DNA of 42,115 nt from Candidatus Methylobacter oryzae (GTDB lineage: Bacteria; Pseudomonadota; Gammaproteobacteria; Methylococcales; Methylomonadaceae), in assembly GCF_003994235.2 (NCBI RefSeq), contig NZ_RYFG02000091.1:1-42115 (forward strand), given 5' to 3'. Below are positions 33,457-42,115 of the stretch, one piece after another. Each line of letters starts with the position of its first letter. Positions within the stretch are counted from its first letter, which is position 1. Below the pieces are notes generated by a model. That model searched no databases, was not told where the DNA came from, and worked only from the letters and a program-made list of their open reading frames with translations. The position numbers and the translations under genes were made by a program.

Positions 33457-35166
33457 ATGCGTACTTCTCAATTCCCGCTCAATACTGTTAAAGAAACACC
33501 GGCTGATGCTGAAATAGCCAGCCATCAACTGATGATCCGCGCAGGCCTGATCCGCAAACTGGCCGCCGGTCTTTACAGCTGGTTACCCTTAGGACTGCGG
33601 GTAATGCGCAAAGTCGAAAAGATCACCCGCGAAGAAATGGAAAAAGCAGGCGCATTGGAAGTGTTAATGCCCGGCTTGCAACCCGCCGAGTTGTGGCAGG
33701 AAACCGGCCGTTGGGAACAATACGGCCCTGAGCTGGCACGCTTAAAGGACCGTCATCAGCGCGATTTCTGCCTGGGGCCTACGCATGAAGAAATCATTAC
33801 CGACCTGGCGCGTAACGAGATCAAAAGCTACAAGCAATTGCCTATCACCTACTATCAAATTCAATCCAAATTCCGCGACGAAATCCGTCCCCGCTTCGGC
33901 GTGATGCGTTCGCGCGAATTTATCATGAAAGACGCCTACTCCTTTCATCTGGATCAGGAATCGTTGCAGCATACCTATGATACGATGTATCAAGCCTATA
34001 CCAACATTTTCAACCATTTGGGCTTAAAGTTCCGCGCTGTTATCGCCGACTCCGGTTCAATCGGCGGCGCGGTGTCGCATGAATTCCACGTACTGGCCGA
34101 TTCGGGCGAAGATGCAATCGCGTTCTCGACCGACAGCGAATATGCCGCCAACGTTGAAAAAGCCGAAGCCGTCGCGCCTACCGGCTCTCGCGCTACGGCG
34201 ACGGAAGCCTTGACGCTGGTCGATACGCCTGACCAACACAGTATTGAAGAAGTTTGCGGCTTTTTAAACATTCCCGCCACGCAGTGCCTGAAAACACTGA
34301 TCGTCAGGGGCGAGGAAGACACGTTGGTTGCGCTGCTGTTACGAGGCGACCATAACCTTAACGAAATCAAAGCCGCAAAAATCGACGGCGTTATTTCCCC
34401 GCTGCAATTCGCCAGCGACGAAGAAATCGCTGGCGCATGCAACTGCAAACCCGGCTCTATCGGCCCGATTGGCCTAAAAATTAAAGTGATTGCCGACCAC
34501 AGCGTTATCTTGATGTCCGACTTTGTTTGCGGCGCGAACCAGGACGGCAAGCATTATAAAGGCGTCAACTGGGAACGCGACCTGCCGGTCCCCGATCACG
34601 TTACCGACCTGCGCACGGTAGTTGAAGGCGACCCCAGCCCGGACGGCAAAGGCCAGATCACGTTGGCGCGCGGCATTGAAGTCGGCCATATTTTCCAATT
34701 AGGCACCAAGTACAGCGAAGCGATGAAAGCCGGCATCATCAATGAAGGCGGCAAGAACCAGATCATGATCATGGGCTGTTACGGCATCGGTATTTCCCGC
34801 GTCGTTGCGGCTGCGATCGAACAGAACCATGACGACAAAGGTATCATCTGGCCGGCCAATCTTGCGCCGTTCCAAGTCGCGCTGTGTCCGATGAACATGC
34901 ATAAATCGGAACGTTTGAAAGAAGCATCCGAAAAACTGTACCGGGAATTGCAGGCCGCCGGCATTGAAGTATTATTCGACGACAGGAAAGTTCGCGCCGG
35001 CTTCATGTTCTCCGACATGGAACTGATCGGCATCCCGCACTGCATCGTAGTCGGCGACCGCGGACTGGATTCCGGCACGGTGGAATACAAGGCCAGGACC
35101 GCCGACGCAAACGAGGAAATTCCGTTTGCGGATGTTATAGACTTTTTGAAAGCTAAGCTGGCTTAA
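33457..35166 (+). CDS. proS: Prolyl-tRNA synthetase (bacterial type with editing insertion)
   Basis: This 569-residue class II synthetase charges tRNA-Pro. Motif 1 ([22 protein letters not shown]), motif 2 ([26 protein letters not shown]) and motif 3 ([17 protein letters not shown]) are present. The INS editing domain, which hydrolyses mischarged Ala-tRNA-Pro, occupies about 230-390. The anticodon-binding domain follows, with [23 protein letters not shown]. Length and domain order match the long bacterial form. The gene is monocistronic. Confidence 0.98.
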   Translation: MRTSQFPLNTVKETPADAEIASHQLMIRAGLIRKLAAGLYSWLPLGLRVMRKVEKITREEMEKAGALEVLMPGLQPAELWQETGRWEQYGPELARLKDRHQRDFCLGPTHEEIITDLARNEIKSYKQLPITYYQIQSKFRDEIRPRFGVMRSREFIMKDAYSFHLDQESLQHTYDTMYQAYTNIFNHLGLKFRAVIADSGSIGGAVSHEFHVLADSGEDAIAFSTDSEYAANVEKAEAVAPTGSRATATEALTLVDTPDQHSIEEVCGFLNIPATQCLKTLIVRGEEDTLVALLLRGDHNLNEIKAAKIDGVISPLQFASDEEIAGACNCKPGSIGPIGLKIKVIADHSVILMSDFVCGANQDGKHYKGVNWERDLPVPDHVTDLRTVVEGDPSPDGKGQITLARGIEVGHIFQLGTKYSEAMKAGIINEGGKNQIMIMGCYGIGISRVVAAAIEQNHDDKGIIWPANLAPFQVALCPMNMHKSERLKEASEKLYRELQAAGIEVLFDDRKVRAGFMFSDMELIGIPHCIVVGDRGLDSGTVEYKARTADANEEIPFADVIDFLKAKLA

Positions 35167-35177
35167 AAACTTTATCC

Positions 35178-35209
35178 GCCACGAAGAGAGTTTCGTTTCT
35201 CTTCGTGGC
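35178..35209. terminator. Hairpin between convergent proS and chemoreceptor genes
   Basis: GCCACGAAGAGA (35178-35189) and TCTCTTCGTGGC (35198-35209) form a perfect 12-bp stem with an 8-base loop. It lies 11 bases after the proS stop. No T tract follows on either strand, so it may be a factor-assisted terminator or a dispersed palindromic repeat. Confidence 0.5.
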
Positions 35210-35256
35210 ACTGTAGTTTACCGCCGCTCACGTCGTTATCGAAATGGCGGCAAAGC

Positions 35257-37122
35257 TTATCCTAATTTAAAAAAACCGATTTCCTGATTCAAAATCCGGC
35301 TCTGGTCGTTCAACATATGCGCAGTTGCCGACAATTGTTCCGACGCTGCCGCATTCCGCTGAGTAACGTCATCAAGTTGCTTCATCACCTCGCTAATTTG
35401 TTTAATCGATGCAGCCTGCTCATCCGACGTAGTGCTGATTTCCTGAACCAGTGTGGCGGTTTTCAAAATGTCCGGCAACATACTGGTAAATAATTGCTCA
35501 ACTTTTTGTGTCACTTGTCCGGAAATTGTAATTAAGCTGCGAATTTCTTTGGCCGAATCATGGCTGCGGCCGGCCAATTTACGGACTTCAGTAGCAACCA
35601 CTGAAAACCCCAAACCATGGCGGCCGGCCCTAGCTGCTTCGATGGAGGCATTCAACGCCAAAATGTTCGTCTGATAAGCAATATCTTCAATCAAACCGAT
35701 TTTTTCGCTGATTTTCTCCATAGCGTCTACAACGTCCTCAACCACCTGATAGCCCTGCTTAGCCGAATCCGCACAGGTTTGCGCAATTTTTTCGGTAGCT
35801 TGGGCATTGGCGAAATTATGTTCTATCGAGCTACGCAATTCATCGACTGACGCTGTCGTTTGGTCGATACTGACGGCCTGGTGACAAGTGCTCTGACTCA
35901 ACGATCCCGCCGCCGAACTGGTTTCTTGCGCGGCATCTAAAATCTGCTGGGCGCAACCATGTATTGTCTTAATAATATTGTTTAACCGCGACTCCATCAT
36001 ACGCATTGCCGCGAAAATGCCATGATGACGCTGATGATCGTTATGCTGCAATAAGTGGCCTTCGGCAATATTCTCCGCCATTCTATAGACTTCGGAAGGC
36101 TCGCCGCCTAGTTGACGAGCAATATCCCGCCGCAGAACGACAAACAGACTTAATGCTAAAAATACTAATAAACTAACCGTAACGCAGATCAGAGTTAAAT
36201 AGGTTTCAGCCTGATTTTTTAACGCGCTGGTTTTATCAAACAACAATGAGGCTAAATGATCCTCTACTTTCTTCAAAAGATCGATCTTACCGGTTTGCAT
36301 GCTAAACCAGTATTTTGCATCAACGGCGAACTGCCCTTGTTCTGCCTGTTTAAGCGCAATTCCACGCATACGCTGGGTTTCATCGACATATTGACCGCTG
36401 AGTGTCTGTTGATAAACCTGCAGCGCGGGCTGATCGGCAAATGATAAAAACACGTCCATGAACGTGTTTTGAATAGCAATCAAACTGACTAATCGCTCAT
36501 ACATTCCCGGCCCGAAACGATCCATGGCGAATGTATTCGACAGAACCGCCCGCTCAATGCCGGCCCGTTCTTTACTTTTAAGAAAATTAGCATAAGCCGA
36601 CAATTGAGCGCTCATGGCCGTGTCGAGACTCAACTTCGGCAAATAAGAAATAATGTCCAAAAACAGCCCGTTAACGTCCGAATAATAACCAATCGCCTGA
36701 GCGGCGGGTACGGATAAGTTGATAATGTTTTGACGCATTCCTGCCAATCGATCCAATTCCCCGAACGCTTTATGCAAACCTTCCGCAAGACGTGGATCGG
36801 ATTGAATAGCTAAACGCTGCAAATTTTCCTGCAAGGTATTCAGCTTTTCCGTGCTTAACTGCTGCTGCGCCAATAACTCGCTTTGGAACTGTTGGCCTTT
36901 GCTGCCCAGAAAGCCTGCCGACATGCCGCGTTCTTTTTGCAATTCATGCACCAAGGCACTGGCGTGAAATGAAAATACAGTCAATTCGCTGACCTTATCC
37001 GCCGCTGACATTGCTTTAAATTGCTGTGTGATGGTAAGTGCGGATAAACCCAGCACCCCTAACAGAGGAAAAATCACTAAAACGATGATTTTCTGATTGA
37101 ATGATAAACGCTCAACTAACAT
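35257..37122 (-). CDS. Methyl-accepting chemotaxis protein with NIT sensor domain
   Basis: This is a 621-residue chemoreceptor. TM1 (about 11-31) is followed by a periplasmic NIT domain (about 50-290) recognised by [20 protein letters not shown], a family linked to nitrate/nitrite sensing. TM2 lies at about 308-330, then a short HAMP-like linker. The signalling hairpin carries [23 protein letters not shown], the CheA/CheW contact tip, and [13 protein letters not shown]. No CheB/CheR-binding pentapeptide ends the protein (EIGFFKLG). No che genes lie nearby, so it reports to a distant array. A GAGGG ribosome site precedes the ATG. Confidence 0.92.
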   Translation of the reverse strand: MLVERLSFNQKIIVLVIFPLLGVLGLSALTITQQFKAMSAADKVSELTVFSFHASALVHELQKERGMSAGFLGSKGQQFQSELLAQQQLSTEKLNTLQENLQRLAIQSDPRLAEGLHKAFGELDRLAGMRQNIINLSVPAAQAIGYYSDVNGLFLDIISYLPKLSLDTAMSAQLSAYANFLKSKERAGIERAVLSNTFAMDRFGPGMYERLVSLIAIQNTFMDVFLSFADQPALQVYQQTLSGQYVDETQRMRGIALKQAEQGQFAVDAKYWFSMQTGKIDLLKKVEDHLASLLFDKTSALKNQAETYLTLICVTVSLLVFLALSLFVVLRRDIARQLGGEPSEVYRMAENIAEGHLLQHNDHQRHHGIFAAMRMMESRLNNIIKTIHGCAQQILDAAQETSSAAGSLSQSTCHQAVSIDQTTASVDELRSSIEHNFANAQATEKIAQTCADSAKQGYQVVEDVVDAMEKISEKIGLIEDIAYQTNILALNASIEAARAGRHGLGFSVVATEVRKLAGRSHDSAKEIRSLITISGQVTQKVEQLFTSMLPDILKTATLVQEISTTSDEQAASIKQISEVMKQLDDVTQRNAAASEQLSATAHMLNDQSRILNQEIGFFKLG

Positions 37123-37275
37123 TATCCGCCCTCTTTGATTTTTTATTATGTGGACTTAACTTGGAGCCTAACAGTATTCGGAATCACCGTAAAAACAATC
37201 TTTCCTGCATAGAACAGGACTGTCCCTATTATTGATGTTAAACATGGAACGCTATGTATTTTATTTTAGACCGAT

Positions 37276-37809
37276 TTATTGTTGCTGAATCAGGCTCAGC
37301 GTCTTTTCCGGCAAACTTTCGACACTCCCGCCTTCCAAATGCAGGCGTGCGTCTTCATGTACCGTCGTCATAAAACGGATTAACTCCATCTCGTGCTGGA
37401 TTTTTTGTTCAAAGTCTTCCGCTTCCCACATTTTATTCAACAAATATTTCGCATGGTGATGAATGGTGAAGGCAACGGCTTCGGGCAGATGGGTATAACT
37501 GGCCTGAATTGAACTTTTAAGCTGATCCAACGCGACCAGATACTGCTTGTAGTCTTTAATATCCTGCTTGCATTTGGTTTTAAACATCGACAGCTCGGCA
37601 TTGTGCTTGGTCTTTAGCAAGTTAATGTCGTGTTCCAACTGTACGCTTTTCTTTTTTAATTCGGCTTCCAGCGCCTTCTCGGCCAGGACGCGGGCATGTT
37701 TAAGTTTTGCCTGGCTGTGCTGGTTAGCCTGCCGCCATTTCAGGTTTTCATCTTTGACCGAATGGAGCAGCTTAGTCATGTTAAGAAGCCAGTTTTTTAA
37801 TAGAGTCAT
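37276..37809 (-). CDS. Unrecognised coiled-coil protein
   Basis: This 177-residue protein has no family I recognise. Residues about 15-110 are rich in Lys, Glu, Leu and Gln with heptad-like spacing (KALEAELKKKSVQLEHDINLL), indicating a long coiled coil. The C-terminal part contains HHHAKYLLNKMWEAEDFEQKI. There is no signal peptide or obvious membrane helix. It starts 3 bases after the stop of the preceding two-helix membrane gene, so the two form an operon and probably act together. Confidence 0.65.
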   Translation of the reverse strand: MTLLKNWLLNMTKLLHSVKDENLKWRQANQHSQAKLKHARVLAEKALEAELKKKSVQLEHDINLLKTKHNAELSMFKTKCKQDIKDYKQYLVALDQLKSSIQASYTHLPEAVAFTIHHHAKYLLNKMWEAEDFEQKIQHEMELIRFMTTVHEDARLHLEGGSVESLPEKTLSLIQQQ

Positions 37810-37812
37810 GTG

Positions 37813-38397
37813 CTAAACAAGAGTGGAAATTTTTTGCTGCAATTCCAGCAACGCTTCAATATCCTGCCGGTTTCGATAGCGGGCATTATCCTGTTGCAAT
37901 TGCAGGTAAGTAGAGCCCGGTAGTTTCGTCTTGATTAACAGCAGGTCTTTATCGATCGACCGGGATAGCGAGCGGATATGCTTGCGATTATTGCGTTTTA
38001 ACAGGCGCTTTCTATTCAGCTCGTTGATATATTGTATTTGCTTGGTTTTGAAATAAAACAACCGTTTAATTTGCTCTTGCCTGGACTGCACAAACCATAC
38101 GCGCCGTTGCGCCCGCTGTTTAGCCGAAAAATAATCCACCGTTGCGAGAATAACGATTTTAAAAACGGCCAATAATCCGGCGAGAATCAACACCGCAAAT
38201 GCGCTTAACAACATTGCCGAGCCTAACAGGGTTAATGCGTTCGGCAGTCCGGGCACAGCCAGCCGCACCAACAGCTCCACCAGTAAAAACACCGGCAATG
38301 AAGCCAAAATCAACAACAGGGAGATTCTAATAATCAAAATAAAAACCGTGACATCCAAGAGGCGGCTCCTGATAGGAGCAACGAGTATTCTACTCAA
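37813..38397 (-). CDS. Unrecognised membrane protein with two N-terminal helices
   Basis: This 194-residue protein has two strongly hydrophobic segments (about 15-48 and 56-90), followed by a very basic, Gln/Arg/Lys-rich cytoplasmic part (FSAKQRAQRRVWFVQSRQEQIKRLF and NRKRLLKRNNRKH) that looks helical. No family is recognised. It is the first gene of a two-gene unit with the coiled-coil gene that follows 3 bases later. A membrane-anchored scaffold is possible but not shown. Confidence 0.65.
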   Translation of the reverse strand: MSRILVAPIRSRLLDVTVFILIIRISLLLILASLPVFLLVELLVRLAVPGLPNALTLLGSAMLLSAFAVLILAGLLAVFKIVILATVDYFSAKQRAQRRVWFVQSRQEQIKRLFYFKTKQIQYINELNRKRLLKRNNRKHIRSLSRSIDKDLLLIKTKLPGSTYLQLQQDNARYRNRQDIEALLELQQKISTLV

Positions 38398-38419
38398 CTT
38401 TCCGCCAAAGGTTTATCCA

Positions 38420-39568
38420 TCACTGACCGGCAACCGATGCCAACTGTTCATCATAAAGCGCGGCAATTAAATCGGCCTGATAGATCATACCGACCAAACG
38501 CTTTTCGTTGTTTATGATCGGAATCTGCCGGTAACCTTGAGTAGACATCAAGGAAATAAGGTCGGCGATATGGGCATCTTCAGGCAATACGGTAACCGAA
38601 GAGGTCATCATGTGGCCGACGGACTCCGGTTTATCGGTCGACACATCCGGCGTACGGCGTATAAAGGCCCGGAATCTATCCTGGAAGCTTTCGTAAGCCC
38701 CCAGATCCACAAACTTAAAAAAATCATTCCAGGTGATGATGCCAATGACTCGTCTGGCCCTATCGATAACCGGCATGGCTTTGAGCTTTTGCTTATGCAT
38801 GATCATCCAGGCTTCTTCAACATCCGTCCCGTATTCAACAGCCGGCACATCCGAGACCATAATATCGGCGCAGGTGATATTGCCTTTAAAGCGTTTAAAG
38901 CTTCTCGCCTCCGCATCGACAAGCAATTTCTGCAAATCTCTCGGCGAAACATCCACAAACGTATCCATGCTTTTCAACGCCTGCTTCACGTCCTGATTCG
39001 AGATGCCGGTTTTCTGCGCCGGTTTATTGCCATTATCGGAAATTGTCGGATAGTCATGTCCTAATAACCAGCGATTAATAACGATCACCATAGCCAGCAT
39101 AATCATCACGTTTAAGCTTACCGGTATCAGCACAAAACCGTAGCCCATCGCATGAATCGGATCGCCGACCAGGATCGGCGCAATCGCTGTCGCGGCGCCG
39201 GGAGGGTGCAGACAGCGCAACAACAGCATTGCAAAAATACTGCCCCCGACCGCACATGCCGATGCTAAAGCAATATTGCCAAACCACAATGCACAAGAAA
39301 CGCCGATAATAGCGGATACCACTTGCCCGCCCAGAAACGACCAAGGCTGCGCCAACGGACTATGTGGAATAATAAATAAAATAACGGCGGAAGCGCCCAT
39401 CGAAGCAACGATAATCGGATAAGCTGAACCAATGCTTAGTTTCTGGGTGGCTAATGCCATAACCAAAATGGTACTGAAACTGGAAACAATCGAAAAAAGC
39501 TTGCCCTTAAAGCTTAGGTTTACGGGTTCAACGATGATGAAACGGATAAGCCGGCTGATATTTATCAT
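38420..39568 (-). CDS. HPP-family membrane protein with a CBS-domain pair
   Basis: This is a 382-residue protein. Four or five membrane helices (about 25-175) form the HPP domain, with the family motif in LRCLHPPGAATA (His121-Pro-Pro). A cytoplasmic pair of CBS domains follows (about 235-295 and 315-375; ADIMVSDVPAVEYG, MPVIDRARRVIGIITWNDF, MMTSSVTVLPEDA, IPIINNEKRLVGMIYQADL). CBS pairs usually bind adenine nucleotides. HPP proteins have been tied to nitrite or other anion movement in some organisms; the substrate here is unknown. It is divergent from apt. Confidence 0.87.
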   Translation of the reverse strand: MINISRLIRFIIVEPVNLSFKGKLFSIVSSFSTILVMALATQKLSIGSAYPIIVASMGASAVILFIIPHSPLAQPWSFLGGQVVSAIIGVSCALWFGNIALASACAVGGSIFAMLLLRCLHPPGAATAIAPILVGDPIHAMGYGFVLIPVSLNVMIMLAMVIVINRWLLGHDYPTISDNGNKPAQKTGISNQDVKQALKSMDTFVDVSPRDLQKLLVDAEARSFKRFKGNITCADIMVSDVPAVEYGTDVEEAWMIMHKQKLKAMPVIDRARRVIGIITWNDFFKFVDLGAYESFQDRFRAFIRRTPDVSTDKPESVGHMMTSSVTVLPEDAHIADLISLMSTQGYRQIPIINNEKRLVGMIYQADLIAALYDEQLASVAGQ

Positions 39569-39796
39569 AAAATTAAACTTCCCTCCTGCGTCAATAAGGC
39601 GAACAAATTTCGAAGCCTAACCAAGTATAAAGCAATCAAAACGATATTTCAGTTCTATTGGATCAAACCAAATTATCCACTTCAGCTCCCGGATTCTTGT
39701 GTATCGAAACTAAAACAGTCTCAACGATTCTGTTATATTTCTACTGCTAAAATAACAACAACGTTTTACCTAACCAAACTTCTACAGATTAGAATA

Positions 39797-40312
39797 ATGA
39801 ATAGATTAAGAGATAAAATTCGCGACATCCCCGACTTTCCAAAACCGGGCATTATATTTAAAGATATTACGCCGCTGGTAAAGGATCCTGCTACGTTAAA
39901 ACTGGCCGTCCATCAATTACTACACCCTTTTTTAGGTAAAAATATTACCGTCATTGCCGGCATGGAAGCGCGCGGCTTTATTTTCGGTTCTTTGGTCGCG
40001 TGGGAATTAGGGCTTCCGTTTGTGCCGTTAAGAAAACCCGGAAAACTGCCTTACGATGTGCAAAGCGTGTCGTACGACCTTGAATATGGCTCAGCCACCT
40101 TGGAAGCCCATATTGACGCGTTTGATGCGAACGATCGTGTTTTATTGATTGACGACCTGCTGGCGACCGGCGGAACAGCGAAGGCAAGCTGTGAATTAGT
40201 CGAACAGCTCGGTGCCACGGTAGAGGCGTGTGCGTTTGTGGTGGAACTGGATTTTCTGGGGGGAAGGGAAAAATTGGGAAATTACGAAATCCATTCTTTA
40301 CTGCACTATTAA
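39797..40312 (+). CDS. apt: Adenine phosphoribosyltransferase
   Basis: This 171-residue salvage enzyme converts adenine and PRPP to AMP. IPDFPKPGIIFKDITPLVKD and GMEARGFIFG are family signatures, and VLLIDDLLATGGTA is the PRPP-binding loop. Length is typical. The gene is monocistronic and convergent with mlaA, with a shared hairpin between them. Confidence 0.97.
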   Translation: MNRLRDKIRDIPDFPKPGIIFKDITPLVKDPATLKLAVHQLLHPFLGKNITVIAGMEARGFIFGSLVAWELGLPFVPLRKPGKLPYDVQSVSYDLEYGSATLEAHIDAFDANDRVLLIDDLLATGGTAKASCELVEQLGATVEACAFVVELDFLGGREKLGNYEIHSLLHY

Positions 40313-40340
40313 ATTGGAGCTACATCCTTGTAGCTCCAAT
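40313..40340. terminator. Bidirectional terminator between apt and mlaA
   Basis: ATTGGAGCTACA (40313-40324) and TGTAGCTCCAAT (40329-40340) form a perfect 12-bp stem with loop TCCT. It begins directly after the apt stop and lies 7 bases from the mlaA stop. Tails are AT-rich but short of a full T tract. Confidence 0.7.
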
Positions 40341-40347
40341 AGAAACA

Positions 40348-41328
40348 TTATCTTCTGCGTTTCTTTGATTTTTTTAATTGATCCAGTTTAACACCGGCAT
40401 CTTCAAACGATTTGGCGGTGTTATCGAATGATTGGGCCACGCTGCTAAATGAATGCGAGACTTGAGTGATCTCTTTAGTTTTCGCATCCAACTGCAAGGC
40501 AAGATCTGCTTTACCGTCGCCATTTGACGAAACTTGTACGGAAGCTGCGCTTTTATCGCCGCCAAGGACCTCGTCTTCAAGACCGTCAACATCCGAAGAT
40601 GTCTCAGCCTTTCCATCCGTAGCCAGATTGTTACGCCATTGCAAGAAAGACTCGCGTGTAAATACGTAAGGATCTAAAGCGGCTTCATCGATAAACTTCA
40701 ATGCCCCTTCCGCACTGGCTCGTGAATTCAACATGGACACCAGCTGTACAGGCATTCCCACATAACTGGCCGGGTTTGCCGCCGTATCGAATATCGCTCC
40801 CGGAATGCCGCGGGCAGTCGAGGGCCCCAAAATAGGCAGCACCAGATAAGAACCTTGAGGCACCCCCCATACCGCCAGCGTTTGATCGAAATCTTCCTCG
40901 TTTTGTTCCAGCCCCATATGTTTGGCTACATCGAACAAACCACCTAAACCCACTGTTGAATTGATCGCAAACCGCCCGGTATCTTCAGCACTTTGTGAAA
41001 ATTTAGCCTGCAGCACGTCATTGATGACCACATTGACATTCTTCAGGTTATTAAAGAAATTGAAAACGCCTGTTTGCATGAACTGCGGGGTTATCCATTT
41101 ATACGCATTCGAGATAGGTTCGGCAACGTAGTTATCAATGTTATCGTTAAGAGCAAACATTTTTCTGTTAAAGCTTTCATAAGGATCGGCTTTATTAGCT
41201 ACGGTTTGTTGCTCAATAACCTCTGTTGTTGCACAGCCGCTTAGAGTGATCGCAACTCCGATTAATAACCCTGAAAGCGCATGTTGCTTTCTAACTCTAC
41301 GATTGCCGTTTTGTGGTCTGTTGTTCAT
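40348..41328 (-). CDS. mlaA: MlaA (VacJ) outer-membrane lipoprotein, phospholipid transport
   Basis: This 326-residue lipoprotein has a signal ending in lipobox LSGC. MlaA landmarks include DPYESFNRKMFALND, FNFFNNLKNVNVVINDVLQ, DTGRFAINSTVGLGGLFDVA and FDQTLAVWGVPQGSYLVLPILGPS. It removes misplaced phospholipids from the outer leaflet and passes them to MlaC. Compared with the E. coli protein (about 250 residues), a C-terminal extension (about 245-326) is present: acidic, low-complexity and ending in a Lys/Arg-rich tail (LKKSKKRRR). It follows mlaC by 11 bases in the same operon. Confidence 0.95.
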   Translation of the reverse strand: MNNRPQNGNRRVRKQHALSGLLIGVAITLSGCATTEVIEQQTVANKADPYESFNRKMFALNDNIDNYVAEPISNAYKWITPQFMQTGVFNFFNNLKNVNVVINDVLQAKFSQSAEDTGRFAINSTVGLGGLFDVAKHMGLEQNEEDFDQTLAVWGVPQGSYLVLPILGPSTARGIPGAIFDTAANPASYVGMPVQLVSMLNSRASAEGALKFIDEAALDPYVFTRESFLQWRNNLATDGKAETSSDVDGLEDEVLGGDKSAASVQVSSNGDGKADLALQLDAKTKEITQVSHSFSSVAQSFDNTAKSFEDAGVKLDQLKKSKKRRR

Positions 41329-41339
41329 TAGCCTAAAAC

Positions 41340-41957
41340 CTATTGTTTTGAATAATTGTCAATTTTTTCATTGATCTTATTGATTAAGGCATCAAAGCCT
41401 TCACGCTGAAGAATAGTCGTGTATTCAGACCTCTTCAATGCCAAATCGCTTACACCGTTGGCAATGATATTAATAATGCGCCAGCTGTTGCCCTTCTCTT
41501 TCAACATGTAATCGAATTTAACGGGCTTATCGTCAGGCACAACAAAATGAGAATGGACAACAACGCCGCCTCTTGTTGTTTCTTCTTCAGAATCGAATAC
41601 AAACGACTCCCCTGAATAATCTTTAAAATTGTGCGCGTAAGAAGCAATACTCAATCGGCTGAATACATCGACCAATTTTTGCTGCTGTTCTTCGGATAGT
41701 TTTTCCCCTTCCTTACCGACCACAATACGAGCGATTTTTGTCAATTCGTGGCTATTGGCAACAGGATCTTTTAATCGCTCATATCTTCCTGCATAGCCCA
41801 ATTTCTTGCCGTCCTTCATCACCGCAATCAGCTCGGCTTGAAATTTCTCTACGACTTGTCTAGCCGTTGCCGCGCCTTCATCCGCTGCAAAAGCGTTCGC
41901 TGTCCCAAATAAAAGGAACATAAAAACGACAGCTAACTTAATTTTTTTTAAAACCAT
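41340..41957 (-). CDS. mlaC: MlaC (Ttg2D) periplasmic phospholipid-binding protein
   Basis: This 205-residue protein has a Sec signal peptide (MVLKKIKLAVVFMFLLFGTANAFA). The mature part carries the MlaC/Tgt2 fold: MKDGKKLGYAGRYERLKDPVANSHELTKIARIVVG and SYAHNFKDYSGESF. It ferries phospholipid between MlaA and the inner-membrane MlaFEDB complex. The start at 41957 is preferred over 41993 because it gives a clean signal peptide and has a GAGG ribosome site 9 bases upstream. mlaD/E/F would be expected beyond the window edge. Confidence 0.93.
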   Translation of the reverse strand: MVLKKIKLAVVFMFLLFGTANAFAADEGAATARQVVEKFQAELIAVMKDGKKLGYAGRYERLKDPVANSHELTKIARIVVGKEGEKLSEEQQQKLVDVFSRLSIASYAHNFKDYSGESFVFDSEEETTRGGVVVHSHFVVPDDKPVKFDYMLKEKGNSWRIINIIANGVSDLALKRSEYTTILQREGFDALINKINEKIDNYSKQ

Positions 41958-42024
41958 AATCAAAACCTCGCAAAACCAATTTAAATCAGGCAAAAGGCCA
42001 AGGGCGAAGGACCAAAAACCGCCC

Positions 42025-42115
42025 CCTTTAGCCTTTAGCCTTTAGCCTTTAGCCTTTAGCCTTTAGCCTTTAGCCTTTAGCCTTTAGCCTTTAGCCTTTA
42101 GCCTTTAGCCTTTAG
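42025..42115. repeat. Tandem array of 13 CCTTTAG heptamers running off the window
   Basis: Thirteen exact copies of CCTTTAG fill the last 91 bases with no interruption. The array starts 67 bases upstream of the mlaC start. On the mlaC strand the unit reads CTAAAGG. The end is cut by the window, so the real copy number is unknown. Heptamer arrays are prone to slippage; because seven is not a multiple of three, copy changes would shift any frame spanning them. Confidence 0.95.

Noticed and set aside
35178-35209. Classical intrinsic terminator of proS
   Set aside because: The stem is strong but has no T tract; kept only as a moderate-confidence hairpin.
41958-41993. Longer mlaC start 12 codons upstream
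   Set aside because: The shorter start gives a proper signal peptide and a well-spaced GAGG ribosome site.
42025-42115. Possible CRISPR array
   Set aside because: The unit is 7 bases with no spacers, so it is a simple tandem repeat.

Overview
The window reads as a chromosomal segment of a Gram-negative gammaproteobacterium. ProRS, Apt, the MlaA/MlaC outer-membrane lipid transport proteins, a REP-associated transposase and many hybrid kinases fit that. A methylotroph or methanotroph of the Methylococcales type is plausible, but this is inference only. No rRNA, tRNA or CRISPR was seen.

Layout. 1-3.5 kb: the end of an unidentified gene, a sulfite:cytochrome c oxidoreductase pair (sorAB) and a convergent thiamine-diphosphate 2-keto acid decarboxylase. 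4.2-8.1 kb: a tightly packed H-NOX / hybrid kinase / HD-GYP response regulator operon, expected to connect NO or O2 sensing to c-di-GMP breakdown. 8.5-11 kb: a DUF3597 protein, a YidB-like LysM protein, an N-terminally truncated lipid-kinase-like gene and a metallophosphoesterase. 11-15.4 kb: an accessory/defence segment with two toxin-antitoxin loci collapsed into one by a deletion (both antitoxins intact, both toxins broken), a truncated REP transposase with two opposed REP hairpins, a type I Thoeris system (thsA SIR2-SLOG, thsB TIR-like) and an intact HigBA-type module. 15.4-19.5 kb: a sigma-54 activator divergent from a membrane diguanylate cyclase.

19.5-33.1 kb is a signalling block on the minus strand. 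A PhnD-like lipoprotein, a large hybrid kinase and an HD-GYP regulator are followed after 54 bp by a corrinoid protein, a MtaA/UroD-family protein, a DUF1638 protein and another hybrid kinase. The last four genes are translationally coupled or nearly so and form the most unusual unit here: corrinoid C1-transfer parts, without a substrate-specific methyltransferase, joined to a sensor kinase. Further upstream lie another HD-GYP regulator, flanked by two different MITE-like elements, and a hybrid kinase with a DUF3365 c-haem sensor domain.

33.4-42.1 kb is mostly housekeeping: proS, a NIT-domain chemoreceptor, two unknown small genes, an HPP-CBS membrane protein, apt, mlaA and mlaC. The window ends inside a 7-bp tandem repeat array upstream of mlaC.

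The dominant theme is c-di-GMP and two-component signalling: four hybrid kinases, three HD-GYP regulators and one GGDEF protein lie within about 29 kb (4.8-33.1 kb), and the kinases share a similar C-terminal helical extension.
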